From contig NZ_JAQIYM010000025.1 in the NCBI RefSeq assembly GCF_028823535.1, positions 1-52,938 on the forward strand: a stretch of 52,938 bases of DNA, in the 5' to 3' direction. The notes below the pieces were generated by a model, which saw nothing but the letters and a program-made list of their open reading frames with translations, was not told the origin of the DNA and made no database searches. Of the stretch, positions 51,772 through 52,938 are shown piece by piece (the first letter of the stretch is position 1; each line of letters begins with the position of its first letter). Position numbers and translations under genes: made by a program. Origin of the DNA: Pseudomonas serbica (GTDB lineage: Bacteria > Pseudomonadota > Gammaproteobacteria > Pseudomonadales > Pseudomonadaceae).

Positions 51772-52524
51772 GTGGCCAAATCTATTGAGGACAATGCGCC
51801 TCTCGAGTCCTTTTCTCTCGAGAGCCCCTCCCCCCTGTATGCGCGGGTCAAGCAAATCATCATGCAGAAGATCCGCTCCGGTGCCTGGCTACCCAATTCC
51901 AAGGTTCCGTCTGAAAGCGAATTGCTGAATTTGCTGGGGGTCAGTCGCATGACCATCAACCGCGCATTGCGCGAACTGACCATCGAAGGCGCGCTGGTGC
52001 GCATGCAAGGGGTTGGCACCTTCGTGGCGGAGCCCAAGGGGCACGCCGCGCTGTTCGAGATCCACAACATCGCAGAAGAAATCGAGGCCCGGGGTCATGA
52101 GCATCGCTGCGAAGTGATCGTGCTTGAGGAGATGCCGGAACGGGCCCGCGCGTCCATGCCCTTCCCCCTGGAGGGGGTCAAGCGCTTGTTCCATTCGGTG
52201 GTGGTGCACCACGAGAATGGCGTGCCGGTGCAGATTGAAGAACGCTTCGTCAATGCCGAGGTCGCACCCGCTTATTTGCAGCAGGACTTTACCAAGGTCA
52301 CGCCCTACGCCTATCTGATCCAGCTGGCCCCACTGACCGAAGGCGAACACGTGGTCGAGTCGATCCATGCCAAATCTGCGGAATGCAAGCTGTTGCAAAT
52401 AAAACGGTACGAGCCGTGCCTGTTGATTCGCCGCCGTACCTGGGCCGCCAAAGGCCAGGTCGGCTGTGCGCGACTGGTCTATCCGGGTTCGCGTTATCGC
52501 CTGGAAGGCAAGTTCGGCAGCTGA
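51772..52524 (+). CDS. hutC: Histidine utilization repressor HutC (GntR/UTRA)
   Basis: The 250-residue regulator has an N-terminal winged helix (S-P-L-Y-A-R-V-K-Q-I near 20; V-P-S-E-S-E-L-L-N-L-L-G-V-S-R-M-T-I-N-R near 44-63) and a UTRA effector domain that binds urocanate (E-E-R-F-V-N near 161; final Y-P-G-S-R-Y-R-L-E-G-K-F). This is characteristic of Pseudomonas HutC. GTG start at 51772 with aggaataaac before it. It precedes a gene with HutC-like operators and should repress it. Confidence 0.92.
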   Translation: MAKSIEDNAPLESFSLESPSPLYARVKQIIMQKIRSGAWLPNSKVPSESELLNLLGVSRMTINRALRELTIEGALVRMQGVGTFVAEPKGHAALFEIHNIAEEIEARGHEHRCEVIVLEEMPERARASMPFPLEGVKRLFHSVVVHHENGVPVQIEERFVNAEVAPAYLQQDFTKVTPYAYLIQLAPLTEGEHVVESIHAKSAECKLLQIKRYEPCLLIRRRTWAAKGQVGCARLVYPGSRYRLEGKFGS

Positions 52525-52531
52525 TTCATCC

Positions 52532-52559
52532 GTCGAGCGGCCCCCGCTTGCCGCTCGAC
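52532..52559 (+). terminator. Hairpin after hutC
   Basis: gtcgagcggc and gccgctcgac form a perfect 10-bp stem with an 8-base loop. It lies seven bases after the stop; no T-run. Confidence 0.65.
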
Positions 52560-52812
52560 AAGGCTGCTGTTGCAGACACCCTGCAGGGGCTGTTACTGCC
52601 AGGGCCAAATATGGCAAAAAAGTGACAACCCAGCGTTTCTTTTCGCACAAAAGTGTTACGGGATGCTCACCGCCGCAGCAAACCCTTGCAAAGTTGCAAC
52701 AGAATTTTCGTGCTTCTTTGCATTTCCCTCTTTTTCTTGTTTTTGTTAACCAACTGTTTTAATTCATTTTTTATTCGATTCTGAATTGCGCTGCGTCCGT
52801 TCAGAACGATTT

Positions 52813-52829
52813 TGGCCCTTCACTTGCAT
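52813..52829 (+). promoter_or_regulatory. Sigma-54 promoter of the next hut gene
   Basis: TTGGCCCttcacTTGCAT has GG at 52814-52815 and GC at 52826-52827, exactly 12 apart, matching TGGCAC-N5-TTGCA except for one base. Predicted start near 52839. In P. fluorescens the hutU promoter is known to need sigma-54 with CbrB or NtrC. The rest of the 393-base gap is AT-rich and contains TGTTAC at 52591 and 52654, possible activator half-sites. Confidence 0.65.
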
Positions 52830-52832
52830 TCA

Positions 52833-52869
52833 CTTGTACATACAGGTTGGTATAAGCATACATGTACAT
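52833..52869. promoter_or_regulatory. HutC operator region (two TGTA/TACA palindromes)
   Basis: CTTGTAcaTACAGG (52833-52846) and TACATGTACAT (52859-52869) are two inverted repeats of the TGTA/TACA kind expected for HutC, overlapping the predicted transcription start of the sigma-54 promoter. Bound HutC would block initiation or early elongation. Confidence 0.55.
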
Positions 52870-52917
52870 CCTTGTTTGCCGATGCCACGCCACTGACCGC
52901 TGAATGAGGAGATGACC

Positions 52918-52938
52918 ATGACGACCAAGACCCCACGC
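52918..52938 (+). CDS. Start of a histidine-utilization gene, cut by the window end
   Basis: ATG at 52918 follows atgaggagatgacc, a strong ribosome site, and reads M-T-T-K-T-P-R to the edge. Position after hutC and under a hut-type promoter suggests hutU (urocanate hydratase) or another hut gene. Seven residues do not identify it. Confidence 0.5.

Noticed and set aside
52813..52829. Second sigma-54 box or CbrA/B-dependent small RNA of the CrcZ type in the hut gap
   Set aside because: No AACAACAA repeats follow the box, and a coding start with a strong ribosome site lies about 80 bases downstream, so an mRNA promoter fits better.

Overview
The window looks like a chromosomal segment of a fluorescent-group Pseudomonas. 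The evidence is the gene content (TamA/TamB, DUF3509 protein, OprD porin, MocR/PaiB block, gud and hut clusters), the high GC with G/C-rich third codon positions, the many Pseudomonas-type REP palindromes, and the gene order folE - Smr - isochorismatase-like - prmB - hypothetical - hydrolase - aroC - MFS - mtnD. I recall that order as conserved with P. aeruginosa; I could not check it here. I see no rRNA, tRNA, CRISPR array, prophage or insertion sequence.

Region by region. 1-5.7 kb: two REP pairs and a stray copy of the last 21 codons of tamB, then the outer-membrane assembly pair tamB-tamA. 5.8-11.5 kb: GNAT, exonuclease III, a phosphate-binding/OmpA fusion, an ankyrin protein and a long-chain acyl-CoA synthetase. 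11.5-12.1 kb: a complete sigma-54 promoter region (tandem 18-bp repeats, IHF-like site, -24/-12 box) in front of a small DUF3509 gene. 12.2-21 kb: core metabolism, including an acireductone-dioxygenase homologue in which the three metal-binding histidines are glutamines. 21-28.6 kb: aminotransferase/MarR pair, purine permease with a structured leader, LysE exporter, and an AraC regulator upstream of an acetylpolyamine deacetylase and polyamine-binding protein operon. 28.7-38 kb: two tandem paralogous giant proteins (1524 and 1510 residues) of the dermonecrotic-toxin-like family. 38-41.4 kb: MocR regulator divergent from paiB and two acetyltransferases. 41.4-47.5 kb: an opine-dehydrogenase-type cluster with AraC regulator, MFS transporter and OprD porin. 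47.8-51.6 kb: glucarate regulator, transporter and dehydratase. 51.7 kb to the end: hutC and a sigma-54/HutC-controlled promoter before a gene cut by the window edge.

Most of the right half is nutrient scavenging (polyamines, purines, glucarate, histidine, perhaps opines). Several leaders carry signals for catabolite and nitrogen control: AANAANAA motifs of the Hfq-Crc type before the polyamine and purine genes, and sigma-54 boxes before DUF3509 and the hut gene.

The strongest candidates for something undescribed are the tandem giant toxin-like proteins, which both carry the exact ubiquitin-tail motif LRLRGG at residue 916/917, followed by divergent coiled-coil or proline-rich regions and a shared C-terminal domain with conserved histidines. 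Next come the metal-ligand-less MtnD homologue and the sigma-54-controlled DUF3509 gene. Functions come from reading translated motifs, without database searches.
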